NCBI GenBank assembly: GCA_023245475.1 | Contig: JAHFKF010000029.1 | Span: 1-6,259 of the forward strand | Length of the DNA: 6,259 nt | Direction: 5' to 3' | Source of the DNA: Candidatus Levyibacteriota bacterium | Lineage (GTDB): Bacteria; Patescibacteriota; Microgenomatia; Levybacterales; UBA12049 | Shown: piece by piece, positions 4,548-6,259 of the stretch | How the letters are laid out: every line of letters starts with the position of its first letter | How positions within the stretch are numbered: the first letter of the stretch is position 1 | Translations under genes and position numbers: made by a program | The notes under the pieces: generated by a model | The model's input: only the letters and a program-made list of their open reading frames with translations | Database searches by the model: none | What the model was told of the DNA's origin: nothing

Positions 4548-5447
4548 TTACAGGATTGATCTTCCCAACTCTTTATTGAGTCGTGTCTCAAAATTTTTTA
4601 TTTGAGGTGCAAAGATAACAAATGCAAGACGATGTGCATTTACAGCAATATCTTCTGCCATGGTTGATTCTATCAAGATGTGTTCTATACGAGCTCTTTT
4701 CTGTTCGGTGAAATCTTCATAGGCAACAAATGCTTGAGAAAATTGATATAAGCGCATATATTCCTGTGGAGGAATAAGTGTATTGAGTTCACTCCTCTGT
4801 GCATCTCCTCCGTTACCCGTAATGAGTGCATCACTGATTCTAGTAATTATTGCCTCTGGTGCAGGACATACTCTCTCTCCTCCCACCAGAAGGCTCTTGA
4901 TTTTGCCTTTTGTTTCATTTGCTAATCCATAGACCTTTGCTGGGGTAATCACCTCATCTTTTTTTCTTCGTATCAAGTCATTGGCTACCAACTGAAAACC
5001 AAAAGCTGTTTTAAACATATCACCAACAACTGTGGGCAAGTTATCATACGATAGTGGATTTGTGTTTCGATAGATCAAGTACCCGGGAAGGGCATATGGT
5101 ATAGTGGCTAGTGCACGTAACTGTTCTGGAGAAATCTGTTGAGGTGGCGTATCAAAGATAAGGTTGTTAACCCAGGCAAAACCATCAGCAACTTCCTGTT
5201 GGTGCAAATTGGTTTCGATATATGCAGATGCATTTATTTTTTTATTAGGAAATACGCCCCTGGAATCTTGCAAATGATTGTTTCTTTGCTGGAAACCTAC
5301 TCCATCTCGTTTTGCTTGTGCGATTGTTTCCTCCTCTGCATTCATCTCCGCAATCGGCCGTCCTGATTGGCTCACGGCATAGAAAAAGGTATTCTCGATT
5401 TGTAGAATTGGTACTTTGGGTTGCCGTGGTGTTGTTTCAGGTTTCAT
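4548..5447 (-). CDS. unrecognised cytoplasmic protein, 299 residues
   Basis: I do not recognise a family. There is no signal peptide and no membrane segment; the composition is that of a soluble, mainly helical protein. Visible landmarks are a Pro-rich start (residues 1-14), a Gln/Asn-rich stretch at 53-60, TPPQQISPEQLRALATIPYALPGY (100-123), VGGERVCPAPEAI (188-200) with the only Cys in the protein, and a helical C-terminal third (228-299). No nucleotide-binding or catalytic motif stands out. The start is 10 bases after the stop of the GIY-YIG gene; a perfect extended -10 (TGATATAAT) overlaps that stop codon and ends 9 bases before this ATG, which supports the start and an independent promoter. 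No Shine-Dalgarno sequence. It could be a lineage-specific protein. That it is a real gene is likely from its length, strand and promoter. Confidence 0.8.
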   Translation of the reverse strand: MKPETTPRQPKVPILQIENTFFYAVSQSGRPIAEMNAEEETIAQAKRDGVGFQQRNNHLQDSRGVFPNKKINASAYIETNLHQQEVADGFAWVNNLIFDTPPQQISPEQLRALATIPYALPGYLIYRNTNPLSYDNLPTVVGDMFKTAFGFQLVANDLIRRKKDEVITPAKVYGLANETKGKIKSLLVGGERVCPAPEAIITRISDALITGNGGDAQRSELNTLIPPQEYMRLYQFSQAFVAYEDFTEQKRARIEHILIESTMAEDIAVNAHRLAFVIFAPQIKNFETRLNKELGRSIL

Positions 5448-5456
5448 TTACCACAG

Positions 5457-5465
5457 ATTATATCA
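5457..5465 (-). promoter_or_regulatory. extended -10 promoter of the 299-residue protein gene
   Basis: TGATATAAT on the minus strand (5465-5457) is a perfect extended -10, identical in sequence and in distance to the ATG (9 bases) to that of the CNNM/CBS gene. It overlaps the last codons and TAA stop of the GIY-YIG gene. No good -35 is found. A leader of about 3 bases is predicted. Confidence 0.55.
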
Positions 5466-5712
5466 AATGTGTAATCAGGGCTTCTTTCTGTTTCTTGGTT
5501 AATTGTTTTAAAGCATACTCCCTCTTTAATGCTTCGCTTCTCGTAGTATAAATTTCTGTATAGACCAATTCAACAGAAGTAAATGGGCGCAAGTATTTTG
5601 CGGAGGTTTTCTTTTTACTGGTATGTGTTTGTAATCGTTTCTCAAGATTATTGGTTTGCCCAATATATAATGTGTTGGCACTTGTTCGAAGGATATAGAC
5701 AGTAAAAGACAT
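5458..5712 (-). CDS. GIY-YIG domain protein (small, YhbQ/UPF0213-like)
   Basis: The 84-residue product is essentially one GIY-YIG nuclease domain. VYILRT (5-10) and LYIGQTNNLEKRLQTH (15-30) hold the two tyrosine motifs (Y6 and Y16-I-G), the conserved Arg is R26, and EALKREYALKQLTKKQKEALI (60-80) holds the metal-binding Glu, E65. All catalytic positions appear present, so nuclease activity is plausible. Family members such as YhbQ have been tied to DNA repair, but the role of these short stand-alone forms is not settled. Length matches the family. It is the first gene of the leftward run, 42 bases from the divergent pseudouridine synthase gene, sharing a symmetric -10 element with it (predicted leader about 19 bases). 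No Shine-Dalgarno sequence. Confidence 0.88.
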   Translation of the reverse strand: MSFTVYILRTSANTLYIGQTNNLEKRLQTHTSKKKTSAKYLRPFTSVELVYTEIYTTRSEALKREYALKQLTKKQKEALITHLI

Positions 5713-5733
5713 ACTAATAAAAAGATAAACAGT

Positions 5734-5746
5734 TGCTATAATAGCA
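5734..5746. promoter_or_regulatory. bidirectional extended -10 (13-bp palindrome) between divergent genes
   Basis: TGCTA-TAA-TAGCA reads as TGCTATAAT on the plus strand (5734-5742) and TGCTATTAT on the minus strand (5746-5738), an extended -10 in both directions. The plus hexamer ends 12 bases before ATG 5755 of the pseudouridine synthase; the minus hexamer ends 25 bases before ATG 5712 of the GIY-YIG gene. No -35 is evident on either side. Polymerase could use only one direction at a time, linking the two genes. Confidence 0.6.
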
Positions 5747-5754
5747 GCATAGCA

Positions 5755-6259
5755 ATGGAAACAACAATACGATTAAATAAATACTTGGCCAATCTTGGCA
5801 TTAGCTCTCGGCGAGACATCAAGCAACTCTTAAAAGAAAAAGTTGTCACTGTCAATGGCAACCGTGTCAGAGAAGCAGGTTTTCGTGTTGACCCCATACG
5901 TGATGATATTAAATTTGAAGGCAAGAGCATCAGACCACCACAGTCTGTTTACTTTATGATCAATAAGCCCAAAGGATTTATCTCAACAACAGCCGACGAA
6001 TTTGGAAGAAAAGACGTAACGTCTCTCATTCCTTTCCCGGGGAAAGTGTATCCTGTTGGACGACTTGATAAGGACACAACAGGACTTCTCATTCTCACCA
6101 ATGATGGCACACTTACCAATTTGTTGACACATCCTCGCTATCATGTCGACAAAGTCTATCGATTAACAATTGCTGGGAAAATTGATAAACCGCAATTAAC
6201 GGCATTAAGAAAGGGTGTGCTCCTAAATGATGGGATCACCGCACCTGCGAGAGTAACTA
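5755..6259 (+). CDS. RsuA/RluB-family rRNA pseudouridine synthase, N-terminal part (runs off right edge)
   Basis: The frame runs from ATG 5755 to the right edge (168 codons visible). An S4 RNA-binding domain covers about residues 4-60 (IRLNKYLANLGISSRRD opens it; VTVNGNRV is typical). The catalytic domain begins with YFMINKPKG (66-74) and has the signature VGRLDKDTTGLLILTNDG (101-118), whose Asp (D105) is the expected catalytic nucleophile. LLTHPRYHVDKVYRL (123-137) follows as in the family. The enzyme converts a uridine of ribosomal RNA to pseudouridine. RluB (23S), RsuA (16S) and RluF all share this layout; RluB is the most common in bacteria outside the gamma-proteobacteria, but the target cannot be set from this half. 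Start choice is supported by the extended -10 at 5734-5742; there is no Shine-Dalgarno sequence. The C-terminus is outside the window. Confidence 0.92.
   Translation, partial: METTIRLNKYLANLGISSRRDIKQLLKEKVVTVNGNRVREAGFRVDPIRDDIKFEGKSIRPPQSVYFMINKPKGFISTTADEFGRKDVTSLIPFPGKVYPVGRLDKDTTGLLILTNDGTLTNLLTHPRYHVDKVYRLTIAGKIDKPQLTALRKGVLLNDGITAPARVT

Noticed and set aside
5458..5712. Homing endonuclease or mobile-element origin for the GIY-YIG gene
   Set aside because: It is a minimal stand-alone YhbQ-like domain with no DNA-binding extension, intron, inverted repeats or target-site duplication around it.
1..6259. CRISPR array, transposon, toxin-antitoxin pair or prophage
   Set aside because: No regular direct repeats, no transposase or terminal repeats, and the Xre-type gene has no adjacent toxin-sized partner on the same strand.

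Overview
The window looks like a piece of a small-genome, AT-rich bacterium, most plausibly a Patescibacteria/CPR member; that placement is inference from gene content. The S4-domain rRNA pseudouridine synthase, HlyC/CorC-type membrane protein and sigma70-like -10/-35 elements are bacterial. The TrmB-type regulator and the MptA-like GTP cyclohydrolase are more typical of archaea, a mixture often met in CPR genomes. TGA serves as a normal stop (end of the HIT gene), so the UGA-glycine code of some CPR lineages does not apply. I see no rRNA, tRNA, CRISPR array, insertion sequence or intrinsic terminator.

Layout, left to right. (1) At 1-310, on the minus strand, is the N-terminal part of a secreted protein with a DUF11-like repeat, running off the left edge. 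(2) 311-713 is a regulatory region with no large gene. It holds a near-consensus leftward promoter (607-579) bracketed by two GTTGTC/GACAAC inverted repeats, a possible 38-residue leftward ORF (503-387), and a rightward promoter just before 714. (3) 714-2503, plus strand, is a two-gene unit: a TrmB-family regulator and an MptA/FolE2-type (GCYH-IB) GTP cyclohydrolase, 8 bases apart. (4) 2529-3047, minus strand, is a HIT-family hydrolase, convergent with the cyclohydrolase and divergent from an Xre-type regulator (3137-3445). (5) 5712 down to 3442, minus strand, is a run of three genes: a GIY-YIG domain protein, an unrecognised 299-residue protein, and a CNNM/CBS membrane protein. The last ends in a CTAG tetramer shared with the Xre stop codon. 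(6) From 5755 to the right edge is the 5' part of an RsuA/RluB-family pseudouridine synthase, divergent from the GIY-YIG gene.

Two things stand out. First, none of the genes has a usable Shine-Dalgarno sequence, and most have a -10-like hexamer ending only 6-12 bases before the ATG, so the transcripts would be leaderless or carry leaders of a few bases. Second, two -10 elements (4506-4512 and 5737-5743) lie in near-palindromes that read as extended -10 boxes on both strands, suggesting divergent transcription from one site. The best candidate for a specific regulatory circuit is 551-713, where the TrmB-type regulator could control itself, the cyclohydrolase and the leftward small ORF/secreted protein. 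No characterised multi-gene system, such as a defence or mobile element, is visible.
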